From Paenibacillus sp. N3.4 (lineage in GTDB: Bacteria > Bacillota > Bacilli > Paenibacillales > NBRC-103111), in the NCBI RefSeq assembly GCF_008017805.1, contig NZ_VRTT01000023.1, positions 1-64,000 on the forward strand: DNA of 64,000 nucleotides, given 5' to 3'. The position numbers and the translations under genes were made by a program. Under the pieces are notes generated by a model, which did no database searches, was not told where the DNA came from, and saw nothing but the letters and a program-made list of their open reading frames with translations. This document shows, piece after piece, positions 35,002-43,625 of the stretch (its first letter is position 1; the number at the start of each line of letters is the position of its first letter).

Positions 35002-35482
35002 TTGAATAGTGAACTATTTGAAACAGCGGTAGAAAAACTCTCGCCTATCGGTTTAAGAAGGGAAACACTATCAGAAAAAACGGCATCGTTCTTAACAACT
35101 TATAAAATCCCTAAAAAGGTCAATTGAATTTTTGAACCACTTTTCCTATAACCAACTATTACGATTCAAAAATGTCTGCTTTGATAAAGTGAATGAATTT
35201 GCAGATAACAACCTTTACGATGAAAATAAAAGGTGTATTGACGAAAGGTTGTTGATTATTGGTTCAGGGCTGAATGGCGATATGATTGTATTAGATTTGG
35301 ATAACTTACAAATTGGTTATGTATTCCATGATGAACTATGGGAGAATGATTCTATAAGTTCTAGGGAAATTTTGATTTGTATGAACTGTTCATTTGGGGA
35401 ATTTTATAATAATTCTTTAACGATAGATGGTTATCCTGTTGATGGCTTTCAAGCAGAACGATATTTAGGATTAGTTAAATAA
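35002..35482 (+). pseudogene. SUKH-like (SMI1/KNR4) protein split by a one-base insertion
   Basis: TTG at 35002 follows GGAGGGG and starts NSELFETAVEKLSPIGL, reading to KKVN and then TGA (35125). The rest, from FLNHFSYNQLLRFKNVC to a normal stop, is in another frame. Removing one T at 35124–35125 joins them into about 159 residues. The C-terminal part (LLIIGSGLNGDMIVLDLDN) resembles SUKH immunity proteins. Family assignment is moderate. Confidence 0.5.
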
Positions 35483-35520
35483 AACATGGATTTCATTTTA
35501 AATAAAGAGGTGGAGAAATA

Positions 35521-36064
35521 ATGTTTAAGCATCAAATCGATAATGATACATACTTGAAATTACTTACATATGAGGATTCAGAGGATTTATTTACATTATC
35601 TGACTCTTCCAGAATATATCTAAGGGAATGGCTTCCATGGGTTGACTTGACAAGCAAAGTTGATGATTCAAAGTTTTCATAGAAATGACATTAAGAAAAT
35701 TTCTTCAAACAATGGATTTGAGACTGGAATTTGGTACAAGGGGAATTTTGCAGGTGTAATTGGATTCCATAACGTGGATTGGTCTAACAAAAAAACTAGC
35801 ATAGGTTACTGGCTAGGTGAACAATTTCAAGGTAATGGACTAATGACTAAAGCCTGTGTAGCATTAATAAATCATGCTTTTACTGAATTAGGGCTGAATA
35901 GGGTAGAAATTAGATGTGCAGTTGAAAACTCAAAAAGCAGAGCAATTCCTGAAAGATTAGGTTTTAAAAATGAAGGAACTGTGAGAGAAGCTGAATGGCT
36001 ATATGATCATTTTGTAGATCATGATATTTATGGGATGTTAGCAAGAGATTGGAACATTAAATAA
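35521..36064 (+). pseudogene. GNAT (RimJ/RimL-type) acetyltransferase with two one-base deletions
   Basis: The ATG at 35521 (GAGGTGGAG site) begins HQIDNDTYLKLLTYEDSEDL and LREWLPWVDLTSKVDDSK, then breaks in the T-run 35674–35677; the next piece FIEMTLRKF is one frame over and breaks again at the T-run 35700–35702; the third frame gives GFETGIWYKGNFAGVIGFH to the end. Adding one T at each place restores a full-length RimL-like N-acetyltransferase of about 181 residues, with GEQFQGNGLMTKA as acetyl-CoA site. Two indels of the same kind 26 bases apart strongly suggest base-calling error. Confidence 0.75.
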
Positions 36065-36547
36065 AAGAGAAATTTTTTAACATGTATCGTTTGTTGAGAG
36101 GAAAAGATTAAGGATAGGTCTTAACTACGCCATATAGATTGTTTGTATATTTATGGGCATTAATTGAATCGAATGGAATTGTTTATGAGTGTTTTTGTTA
36201 AGTCTACTCTATGGCAGGGAATCAATAATGTATTGTTCTGAACAATAAAGTGCTGTTCTTATTGAAAAATAACAATAAAGTATTGTCCTTAAGTTTTAAC
36301 TAATCATTGGACGGGTTCCAATCAGAGAAATGATTGGGACCGATTAATATCAATATGTATGTGAGTATATAAAATCCGTAGGAGCAAATATTCGCAAACG
36401 CTACATATATTTCTGAAGAAGAACTGAGTTTGCTCATAAATAATAAACTGTTAGATAAGTACGATTCGTAAAGAGATAGAAAAAATAATTAAACTTAAGA
36501 TTAAGAAAAAGAAATTAATCCTACATAAAGTTAATTGCTTTAATAAA
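36065..36547 (+). other. non-coding AT-rich stretch with short repeats
   Basis: No gene is supported. Three related short repeats of the form CAATAAAGTATTGTCCTT occur at 36223, 36243 and 36273 (see the repeat entry). The rest is AT-rich with stops in all frames. Confidence 0.45.
36223..36290 (+). repeat. three short imperfect repeats with CAATA-N3-TATTG core
   Basis: Copies start at 36223, 36243 and 36273. The first (CAATAATGTATTG) and third (CAATAAAGTATTG) are perfect CAATA–three bases–TATTG palindromes; the second is degenerate. Spacing is 20 and 30 bases, about two and three helical turns. Confidence 0.55.
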
Positions 36548-36594
36548 AAAAGGCATACTCCATTGAGTATTTGAGCGAGTATGCCTTTTATTTG
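36548..36594 (+). terminator. strong terminator-like hairpin
   Basis: AAAGGCATACTC (36549–36560) pairs with GAGTATGCCTTTT (36577–36589). The A- and T-rich flanks make it bidirectional. Confidence 0.75.
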
Positions 36595-36701
36595 TGCTAT
36601 GCACTTTAACTCTAGGGACGAGGTTCTAGCTTCACGTAAAAAAATGTTCCTATAAAATAAAGTCGGAAAGTAGTAAAGAATATAGGAAAATGACCTCTTT
36701 G

Positions 36702-36745
36702 AGAAAGTCCCGATGAGAAATTACACATCGGTACTTTCTTTTTTA
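36702..36745 (+). terminator. hairpin with T-run before the sigma factor region
   Basis: GAAAGT-CCCGATG (about 36702–36715) pairs with CATCGGTACTTTC (36726–36738), followed by six Ts. It looks like an intrinsic terminator, but no intact gene ends just before it. Confidence 0.6.
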
Positions 36746-36766
36746 TATTGAAAGGATACGAGCATA

Positions 36767-36885
36767 ATGCAATTTTCGTCGGGTAATCGAATTAGATTAA
36801 TTAGAAAAACAAACCGTTTTAAATCAAATGGAATTTTCAAAATTAATAGGTATATCTCAAGCAACCCTGGCCTTCTTGTCATCCA
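36767..36885 (+). pseudogene. remnant of an XRE-type helix-turn-helix gene
   Basis: ATG 36767 with GAAAGGATACG upstream starts QFSSGNRIRLIRKTNR; after removing one T from the T-run near 36820 the frame continues NQMEFSKLIGISQATL, a typical Cro/CI-type helix-turn-helix. The homology ends by about 36885, so it is both frameshifted and truncated. Confidence 0.5.
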
Positions 36886-36961
36886 CAGTATCTCTTAAGG
36901 GTGCGCTCTTTCCATTAATAAACAAAAATGTTGCAGTGGAACGACTGCAGGAAACGTCTAA

Positions 36962-37534
36962 TTGTATGGAGAGACAGAGGAGGCGAGTGGTCTGGAGGAT
37001 CTGGAATATATACGGGCAGTTATCGCCGGTCACCGAGAGTCCTACGCCGAATTAGTCTTGCGATACCAAAGTATGGTATACCGTGTATGCCTGAAAATGA
37101 CAGACGACCGTTTCTCAGCAGAAGATTTGGCTCAAGAGGTATTCATACAGGCTTATCAAGCCCTTCCTTCTTACCGTGAGCAGTCTTCGTTCTCCACATG
37201 GCTTTACCAAATTACGGTTCGGAAATGTCTGGATTGGCGTCGAGCAAGAGTTCGGGACCGGCTGCACCGTTCGGATGCTAATCTGACTGAACAAGACACG
37301 GTCACCTGGCAAACGCCTGAACACGAACTGCTGGATAAAGAGCGGAACGAAAAGCTTCACCGGATGATCGAAGAGCTTCAAGAGCCTTACCGTACTGTAG
37401 TTCGGTTGTACTATCTTCATCATTGCTCCTATCAGGATATAGCCAATCGAACCCGGTTGCCAATCAAAACAGTCGAATCCCAATTATATAGAGCGCGGCG
37501 AATGATGCGGGAAAGGGGGGAGGGGTTATTATGA
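36962..37534 (+). CDS. ECF-type RNA polymerase sigma factor
   Basis: A 190-residue extracytoplasmic-function sigma factor. Region 2 is seen in ELVLRYQSMVYRVCLKM and SAEDLAQEVFIQAYQALPSYREQSSFSTWLYQIT; region 4 in YLHHCSYQDIANRTRLPIKT and VESQLYRARRMMRE. The start is a TTG; no better in-frame start exists. It overlaps the anti-sigma gene by four bases (ATGA), and the operon continues with membrane proteins, so it probably regulates its own envelope operon. GC content is higher than in the flanking DNA. Confidence 0.9.
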   Translation: MYGETEEASGLEDLEYIRAVIAGHRESYAELVLRYQSMVYRVCLKMTDDRFSAEDLAQEVFIQAYQALPSYREQSSFSTWLYQITVRKCLDWRRARVRDRLHRSDANLTEQDTVTWQTPEHELLDKERNEKLHRMIEELQEPYRTVVRLYYLHHCSYQDIANRTRLPIKTVESQLYRARRMMRERGEGLL

Positions 37535-37935
37535 GGTGCGAAGAAGCGCAAAAACACATGGCAGCCTTTGCCGTCGACAAGACGATGCCTGGGCTCTCCA
37601 TTCTTCTAACAGAACATCTTGACACTTGTCCATCCTGCCGTCTTTGGCACGAGGAAGTGCTGGGCATGCTGCAACTTTGGATGGAAGAGGACCAGAAGAT
37701 ACCGGAGCTCAATTTGGTGTCCGCCGTCATGGAGCGAATCGAAAGCCGACCTCCTGTAAAAAAGTTGGGCTTCTCGAAGTTTACCGTTCTATACCACTAC
37801 GGAATCGCTGCTTCGTTGGCGTTCGGGTTATTTTACTTCGGGGTGTTCGAGCATGTGGGCGTGAATATTTCTCACACGATCAATCACATGTCGGAAAAGC
37901 TTGTGTTACTGGATCGCTATGATTCAGCTCCATAA
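37531..37935 (+). CDS. anti-sigma factor with zinc-finger domain
   Basis: A 134-residue protein with an N-terminal zf-HC2 anti-sigma motif (CEEAQKHM and HLDTCPSCRLWHEEV) and a single membrane helix near residues 88–108 (YGIAASLAFGLFYFGVF). Cytoplasmic capture of the sigma factor and signal-dependent release is the known mode for this class. It is coupled to the sigma gene by an ATGA overlap. Confidence 0.87.
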   Translation: MRCEEAQKHMAAFAVDKTMPGLSILLTEHLDTCPSCRLWHEEVLGMLQLWMEEDQKIPELNLVSAVMERIESRPPVKKLGFSKFTVLYHYGIAASLAFGLFYFGVFEHVGVNISHTINHMSEKLVLLDRYDSAP

Positions 37936-37956
37936 TCGGAAAAGGGAGTTGTCGCA

Positions 37957-38172
37957 ATGGTTGGGACAAACAAAATAATAACCTTCTTGTTATCCTTCAT
38001 TCCAGGGGTCGGGCATTTGTATCTGGGACTGAACAAACGGGGATTGCAGTTTTTAATCGGAGGGTTTGCTTGTATTTCGCTAATTCCACCGTTTCCCATG
38101 GTGTTTCCGTTTGTACTAGCGGTGATTTGGTTTTACGGGTTATTTGACGCGCTGCAGAAGGTGACACTTTGA
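37957..38172 (+). CDS. small membrane protein, TM2-like
   Basis: A 71-residue protein with two hydrophobic segments and the motif FIPGVGHLYLGLNKRGLQFLI, seen in TM2-type and related small membrane proteins. It follows the anti-sigma gene by about 20 bases and overlaps the next start, so it belongs to the same operon. Confidence 0.7.
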   Translation: MVGTNKIITFLLSFIPGVGHLYLGLNKRGLQFLIGGFACISLIPPFPMVFPFVLAVIWFYGLFDALQKVTL

Positions 38173-38471
38173 ATCATTATGGGCTCGATCCTGGCCGCGA
38201 ACCACGAATCGGGGTTGAAGACGATGGAATATCGCCATATCCGACCCGGTTGGATGATGACCCGATTCAGACTTTGTACAAAGAAAATGCCATTCCTCCC
38301 CTGTGGATAGGCATCGGATCGATTATGCTCGGCATTGTTGTATTAAGTCGGATACTTCTTCCCGAAGTATGGTACTGGTTGCTTCAGGAGACTACAAGCA
38401 GCATCCTACTAGCTCTCGTGATGATTGGATTCGGAGTCTGGCAAATCGGTAAGCATGTCGGCAAAAAGTAG
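38169..38471 (+). CDS. hypothetical membrane protein in the sigma factor operon
   Basis: A 100-residue protein with a soluble N-terminal half and two membrane helices (LWIGIGSIMLGIVVLSRILL and TSSILLALVMIGFGVWQI). The TTG start overlaps the stop of the previous gene, which indicates coupling. Its function is unknown. Confidence 0.65.
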   Translation: MNHYGLDPGREPRIGVEDDGISPYPTRLDDDPIQTLYKENAIPPLWIGIGSIMLGIVVLSRILLPEVWYWLLQETTSSILLALVMIGFGVWQIGKHVGKK

Positions 38472-38512
38472 GCAGAGTGAAACATGTTAGGAGCAAGAAA
38501 GGGGATCTTAAT

Positions 38513-39597
38513 GTGAAAACAGGAAAAATAGGTACTTTGACCTTATCACTCGGATTGATAGCGACAGGTATTCTGATCCTGATGAGATGGATGGATATAG
38601 TCTCGCTTCAGCTTTTTCAATATATGGGCCCATCTCTTCTTATCGTATTTGGAATAGAGATCCTACGAGGTTTGAACATTCAGTCCAAGACAGGGCAGCG
38701 GGTGACATTTGGCATGGGAAGCATAATGCTGTTAATAATCGTGTTGGTGATCAACCTAGCGCAGTTTATGCTTCCTTGGCAACCGGTGTTCAGCAGTCCA
38801 GTCCATGGACAGGTTCAGGTGGACGGCACGATCAAGCAAGTTGAGATACAAATTCCTGACGGGAAAGTCAGCATTACCGGGACAACTGAACAAGTACTTT
38901 CGTATACGGGTCAATTAGTGACAAAGGAGTGGTCGCAGTCGGCGGCGGACAAAGCGATTGCCGCAAACTGGAAAATTCGGACATCCGGGGACCGATTGGT
39001 GCTCACGCTGGAGCAGCCGTATTTAAGCCACAAATTCAGTCTGTTCGATTGGTTCCGCAAATCCCCAAGATCGCCGTACTTGAATGTCCAAGTTCCCCAA
39101 GTCTTGTTAACGAAAGTAAGCACGAGCAACGGGGCAATCGAAGTCATCCATATGAAAGCCGACATGGATATGAAAACTCTCAATGGGCCCATCGCCGTCC
39201 AACAAGTCGAGGGCAATGTCAAAGCTAAAACCTCTAACGGCTCCATAGAAATGACAAAGATTGAAGGATCCGCTCATATGGACACAAGTAACGGTACTAT
39301 TACGCTTGGAAGCATCGCCGGCTCGGTATTTGCGAGAACATCCAATGGTCATATACAAGCCAACTCTGTCGTAAACGAAGACTGGGAATGCAATACATCG
39401 AACGGAACTATTAAAATGACCCTATCCGGGGAGCCAAACGTTACTATCCAAGCGAAAACCTCGAACGGCAGCATAGGTGGAGACGCCAATGGCAAATCGA
39501 CGGGAATGGTAAACATTCGAGCACGATGGGAACGGGTTCCCACACGATGCTCTTGTCTACAACCAATGGGAAAATTCAAGTATTTCGGGCAAAGTAA
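38513..39597 (+). pseudogene. DUF4097-type beta-helix protein, frameshifted near its end
   Basis: GTG 38513 follows AAAGGGG. The protein has two or three N-terminal membrane segments, then a DUF4097 repeat region with units of the TSNGSIEM, TSNGTITL, TSNGHIQA, TSNGTIKM, TSNGSIGG kind, forming a beta-solenoid outside the membrane. Near 39500–39530 one base is missing: the other frame continues GTGSHTMLLSTTNGKIQVF and stops at TAA 39595–39597, which is the natural end. In the written frame the protein runs on into the next gene and appears as a 606-residue fusion. Confidence 0.75.
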
Positions 39598-39631
39598 AGG
39601 TGTATCGACAGGGATAGAGGAGGGAGTAACG

Positions 39632-40297
39632 TTGGGTAAAATCACAATCCGCATTATTGTCTTTGTTTTGGCTTTTGGCATATGCGCCTATGCCTTAATC
39701 CAATACGGTTTTTTTAGTGCCAAAGATGCCAGCTTTGTCTCCATCAAGCTTAGAAAGCCTGATTTCCATCTAGAGCCGTGGGTCTATGTCCTGTATGCTC
39801 ATATCATCTCTGCCGTCTTGGCTCTTGTGATCGGTCCGTTCCAACTGTTCTTAAAGCCTGCTGGCCTGAAGCGGGTCAAGAGGCACCGTAGGCTCGGCTA
39901 CACGTACGTTTTATCCGTTTCGATTAGCGGACTCGTCAGTATATTTTTATCTCTATATGCGACAGGCGGGTGGGCGGCGGGACTCGGTTTTCTATTGCTC
40001 GATGCGCTGTGGGTGACCGCCACTTGGATCAGTGTGAACAAAATAGCAGTACGCAACGATATCCAGGCACACAAGGAATGGATGCTGCGGAGCTATGCTC
40101 TCACTTTTGCTGCCGTAACGCTGAGGCTCTGGCTCCCCGTATTACTGATTCTTTACGCTGGCAGCTTTATTCCCTCTTATCAGGTCGTGGCATGGCTGTG
40201 CTGGATTCCTAATTTATTATTCATCGAGACGGTCATTCGGTTCGGTCAGAAGCGTAATCCAAGTAAAGGCAATCATCAGATACCTAAGATCACATAG
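39632..40297 (+). CDS. DUF2306 membrane protein
   Basis: A 221-residue protein with about six or seven membrane helices, containing HIISAVLALVIGPFQLF, KRHRRLGYTYVLS and AHKEWMLRSYALTFAAVTLRLW, which is the DUF2306 pattern. A GAGGAGGG site precedes the TTG at 39632, so it is a separate gene, although it is read in frame with the upstream one because of the frameshift there. Confidence 0.75.
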   Translation: MGKITIRIIVFVLAFGICAYALIQYGFFSAKDASFVSIKLRKPDFHLEPWVYVLYAHIISAVLALVIGPFQLFLKPAGLKRVKRHRRLGYTYVLSVSISGLVSIFLSLYATGGWAAGLGFLLLDALWVTATWISVNKIAVRNDIQAHKEWMLRSYALTFAAVTLRLWLPVLLILYAGSFIPSYQVVAWLCWIPNLLFIETVIRFGQKRNPSKGNHQIPKIT

Positions 40298-40319
40298 CTA
40301 TGGCTGTGTAAAAGAAGCC

Positions 40320-40353
40320 GTTTCTAAGCACGCGCAAGCGCGCTTTTTTCTTT
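40320..40353 (+). terminator. terminator of the sigma factor operon
   Basis: GCACGCGC-AA-GCGCGC (about 40331–40346) forms a GC-rich hairpin followed by six Ts. Confidence 0.7.
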
Positions 40354-40424
40354 CATTCCTCGTTAATGACGGTATTAGATAATATGGTTACATTGAAAAA
40401 TTAAGTATCTATGAAGATCTACCA

Positions 40425-40685
40425 ATGAATCCTTATTGCACTAATTATTTTATTTGTAATAGCAAAATGGATTTGGGTTCAATTTTAATAAAGCTGTGGT
40501 TTATTCTTGATAAAGAATTAGTTGAAATTGCGTGTATGCTGAAGAAACCTTTAAGGTTACAAGAGTTCATACACGATGGAGAAGATACTTGGGAATGGTG
40601 TTTATGGGATAAGGATGAAATTATATATGATATTTCTAGAAAACATTATAGGGGTATAGGGAATTTCATCCACATAAATATATAG
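40425..40685 (+). CDS. hypothetical protein
   Basis: An 86-residue frame with no recognised domain; it has a hydrophobic stretch (SILIKLWFILDKELV) and a tryptophan-rich end (EDTWEWCLWDKDEIIYD). No good ribosome site is visible before the ATG. It could be a truncated gene. Confidence 0.35.
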   Translation: MNPYCTNYFICNSKMDLGSILIKLWFILDKELVEIACMLKKPLRLQEFIHDGEDTWEWCLWDKDEIIYDISRKHYRGIGNFIHINI

Positions 40686-41098
40686 AAGAAGCAAATAATT
40701 AATTCAATCAAGATAAATTGGGAAGCTGGTTGCTAGAATTGTATATGTGTTAGTGGAATAGTCATAAATACATCTTTTCATGAAAAGCTTTCATAAGTGG
40801 AAGCTATTTTCTTTGTGCTTCTATGAATAAAGTCCTACAAGATTTAACATTTTCTCTACAAAATACAGATCGCATGGTACAATTTAACTATTCATCCAGT
40901 TAGGGAAATCTGTGTCGTATCAACTGAACAAGCTTGATAAAGATAGATATCTTTTTTTGCATGACATTACGATCCCATCATTTAAAGGTAAGAAAACTTG
41001 AAGAATTGGCTGATTTATTTGATTGGAGAGTAAAGGTGTGAGTGTTGAAGAATTTGAAAAGGTAAAGTGTTGAGGAATGATATAACGGAGGTTGCAAG
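40686..41098 (+). other. gene-poor stretch with coding remnants
   Basis: A stem (GAAAAGCTTTC region near 40780–40830) may be a terminator. Pieces such as LNKLDKDRYLFLHDITIPSFKG (broken here as LNKLDKDRYLFL, then DITIPSFKG) and, one frame over, KLEELADLFDWRVK near 40920–41070 look like a decayed gene of unknown family. Confidence 0.35.
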
Positions 41099-42244
41099 TT
41101 GAATATTTTTAAAATACTCTCATCTAATGATGGCTCAATAAATGAACCTAACGTAAGTTCTTTTCTAGCTTATTTATTAGATCCTAACGAAAATCATGGA
41201 CTAAATTCAAAGTTTCTGGAATTATTTTTAAGGCCAATTGTTCTTGATAACAAAGAGTATTACAAGGAATTGCTATATAATAATCGTGTTCGTGACCTTT
41301 CAAAAAATTATGAAGTCAAAGTTCAAGCGGAGTTTACAGTTACCCATACTGGTGAAAAGCAAAAAAACAGAGATATTGATATTCTAATTGAAATCTATAA
41401 TAAAAATTCAATAATTTCTTTACCTCAATTCTCCTTTTGCATTGAAAACAAGATCAAAGATGGGGCAATATCAAAGGGAGATAATCAATTATTTGAAGAA
41501 ATTAGTGGGTTAACGTCTTATTATAAGAACCAAATTACAAATGAGAATCAAAAATTTCCATTGATTTCGTTCGTTTTTATCACACCAAAGAAAACAAAAC
41601 GTGCAATTGCTGAGTTTAACGAATTGTTATCAAAATTAGAAAACTGTAACTTTAGTATTCCTTGCCTTCATATAATTTGGTCTGGTGAAGACAATGATGA
41701 AGATAATGTAGCAATTACATCACTATTAAAAGATATTTTACAATATGAATCAATTGGTGAGATTGAACCAATTTATGAATACACAAAGCACACTCTAAAA
41801 TCATTTCTTTCTTTTATAAAATCAGATTTTCAATCTTACCTAGCAGAAAAAACTGAAATCATTGAACGTAGAAATTATGGAAAACCGTTGCTATCATACT
41901 TTCAAGAGATTTACGATAGTCTTGATTTCGAAGAAGAAATTGAATTGTCTCAAATAAAAGAAATGGTTTTAAATAATGTAGTAAGTAACTGTAATACTGA
42001 GGTAAATAAAGCAACTTTATATGCACATAGTATTTCAACAATCGTTAATGAGAAAAATAGAAAGCATCATATCTCAAAAATCTTAAAAAAGGACAATTTG
42101 TTTTACTATCCCAGTGAATTGAATAAAAAAGTAGTTAAAAAACTAAATTTTGATAGTCCTCCAGAAGGCATCAAGATTTACTGGGGAGACAAAAGTGATA
42201 AAGATGCATATTGCTTTTTAACAGATATTTATCCTGAAAACTAA
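41099..42244 (+). CDS. PD-(D/E)XK nuclease superfamily protein
   Basis: A 381-residue protein of the PDDEXK type (PF14281-like). The N-terminal NEPNVSSFLAYLLDPNENHG segment is typical, and the active-site carboxylates are in RDIDILIE (D92/D94) and IENKIK (E116, K118). A GGAGG site precedes the TTG start. Family members are stand-alone nucleases thought to serve in defence or restriction; no methylase or partner gene is adjacent. The C-terminal third (after about 250) is not recognised. Confidence 0.7.
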   Translation: MNIFKILSSNDGSINEPNVSSFLAYLLDPNENHGLNSKFLELFLRPIVLDNKEYYKELLYNNRVRDLSKNYEVKVQAEFTVTHTGEKQKNRDIDILIEIYNKNSIISLPQFSFCIENKIKDGAISKGDNQLFEEISGLTSYYKNQITNENQKFPLISFVFITPKKTKRAIAEFNELLSKLENCNFSIPCLHIIWSGEDNDEDNVAITSLLKDILQYESIGEIEPIYEYTKHTLKSFLSFIKSDFQSYLAEKTEIIERRNYGKPLLSYFQEIYDSLDFEEEIELSQIKEMVLNNVVSNCNTEVNKATLYAHSISTIVNEKNRKHHISKILKKDNLFYYPSELNKKVVKKLNFDSPPEGIKIYWGDKSDKDAYCFLTDIYPEN

Positions 42245-42305
42245 TAAGCTAAACATGATGAGTAAATAAGAGCCATTACAAGGTCAAACATAGGATTACT
42301 TATGC

Positions 42306-42533
42306 ATGAAAGCGACAAATGAATGTAGAGCAGAACAAGGGTTACCACTTGAAAAAATTTCAATGATTGAAAGGTTCAGCCCTGTTGTTAAGGAGTATGA
42401 AGAGATAATTGGTGTTGCAGGGGTATGTCTAGATGCATTTCAAGTTAAATGCTTCGAAGAATATATATGGACTCAAGAGGTAAACGTCAGCGAAATATGT
42501 GTGGTTTATCTCAAAATAGGAAGTGAAACTTAA
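42306..42533 (+). CDS. hypothetical short protein
   Basis: A 75-residue frame without recognised features. It is followed by a good terminator, which supports a transcribed unit, but no clear ribosome site is seen. Low confidence. Confidence 0.3.
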   Translation: MKATNECRAEQGLPLEKISMIERFSPVVKEYEEIIGVAGVCLDAFQVKCFEEYIWTQEVNVSEICVVYLKIGSET

Positions 42534-42562
42534 CTTAGATATAAGTGGAAGCTAACAAATTG

Positions 42563-42588
42563 GAACCACCAGCCTAGGTGGTTTTTTC
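42563..42588 (+). terminator. terminator
   Basis: AACCACC (42564–42570) and GGTGGTT (42577–42583) with a six-base loop, then TTTTC. The same stem type is found after spo0A at 24828. Confidence 0.75.
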
Positions 42589-42828
42589 ACGTTACATCAT
42601 TCCTCGAAAGCAAGGATCTTCAAATCCTAATCATGCTCAAAAGTTAATTTAAAGTCGAATATTTAGGGAATATTTGTATTGCCTTCCATCCTCCAACGCA
42701 TGTAATATATTCCTTGTGAAGTAAAACTCTGGATGCTGGATTAAGTTGAATAATGCGCGGCAAAGCAAAATGAAGCGTTAATTTCATTTGGTAATGAAAA
42801 GGATAATGATTGAAAGGTGTTGTTAAGA

Positions 42829-43197
42829 ATGAAAAATATACTCAATTTTTTAGTTACGGTATTGGTTTTTTGGATTGGTAATGAATATTTTAGTTCATAC
42901 ATTTCTATCTCTGATACGAAGACATTAATACTTGCATCTATTCTTATGTTTTTAATCAGCTTCATTTATAGTTTGATAATGGCTGCCTCCGTGTTATCAA
43001 TTCTAGTAGGCATTGGTTGTTTAACAACACCTTTGCTAATCCTAGCCTCTCTGATCCTAACACCGATAAAGTTGTGGTTACTCAATACTTATTTGCCGGG
43101 ATTTCATATTCATGGCTTATGGACATATGTGATAATGTCTGTTGTATTAAGTATATTTACTGTGAAAGCGAGATCAAATCATGTAAATCGAAATTAG
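42829..43197 (+). CDS. YvlD/phage-holin-family-like membrane protein
   Basis: A 122-residue protein with four hydrophobic segments and the signature LTTPLLILASLILTPIKLWLL, matching the 'phage holin family IV' (YvlD-type) proteins, which in Bacillus are envelope-stress genes and not part of a prophage. No phage genes are nearby. ATG 42829 is preferred over an upstream TTG. Confidence 0.7.
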   Translation: MKNILNFLVTVLVFWIGNEYFSSYISISDTKTLILASILMFLISFIYSLIMAASVLSILVGIGCLTTPLLILASLILTPIKLWLLNTYLPGFHIHGLWTYVIMSVVLSIFTVKARSNHVNRN

Positions 43198-43378
43198 GTA
43201 ACCCTATTTTACTGGGAGGAGTTCCAGCTGGAATTCAGCTTTAATAGCCAAGGACAAGAAACGAATTGGAGATATTTTAGCGAATACATATGTTTTATAT
43301 AATAAAGATGTAAAGAAATACAAGAAGCTTTGAAAAATGTAACACAATCATGATGCAAAATCTGAGGGAGGAAATAAA

Positions 43379-43567
43379 ATGATGGATGATAAAGAAATTC
43401 AAGTTTTAAAGGAACGCTTGATTAGGGTAGAAACGAAAGTGGATATGCTGATAAACAATAACTACGTACATGAACGCCCTTTTTGGGTTAACTTTCTAAT
43501 TGGATTTATAGCTGTTTTTGGCGTCATTATGTTAGTTGGCATTATTGGCATGAATTTCAGAAAGTAA
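43379..43567 (+). CDS. small single-span membrane protein
   Basis: A 62-residue protein with a coiled N terminus (EIQVLKERLIRVETKVDML) and one C-terminal membrane helix (FLIGFIAVFGVIMLVGIIG), a layout shared with haemolysin XhlA-like proteins. A GGGAGG site precedes a double ATG. Assignment to XhlA is only by resemblance. Confidence 0.5.
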   Translation: MMDDKEIQVLKERLIRVETKVDMLINNNYVHERPFWVNFLIGFIAVFGVIMLVGIIGMNFRK

Positions 43568-43625
43568 GTAATGAACGGTCGAGCCCTGATATTTATGCTT
43601 GTAGATGTAGGGGAAGGTGATATGA

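Noticed and set aside
38477-40297. Single 606-residue DUF4097–DUF2306 fusion protein
   Set aside because: A one-base correction restores the natural DUF4097 end and the second gene has its own start signals.
42829-43197. Holin gene as sign of a prophage
   Set aside because: The protein is the YvlD-type chromosomal relative; there are no terminase, capsid, tail or integrase genes.
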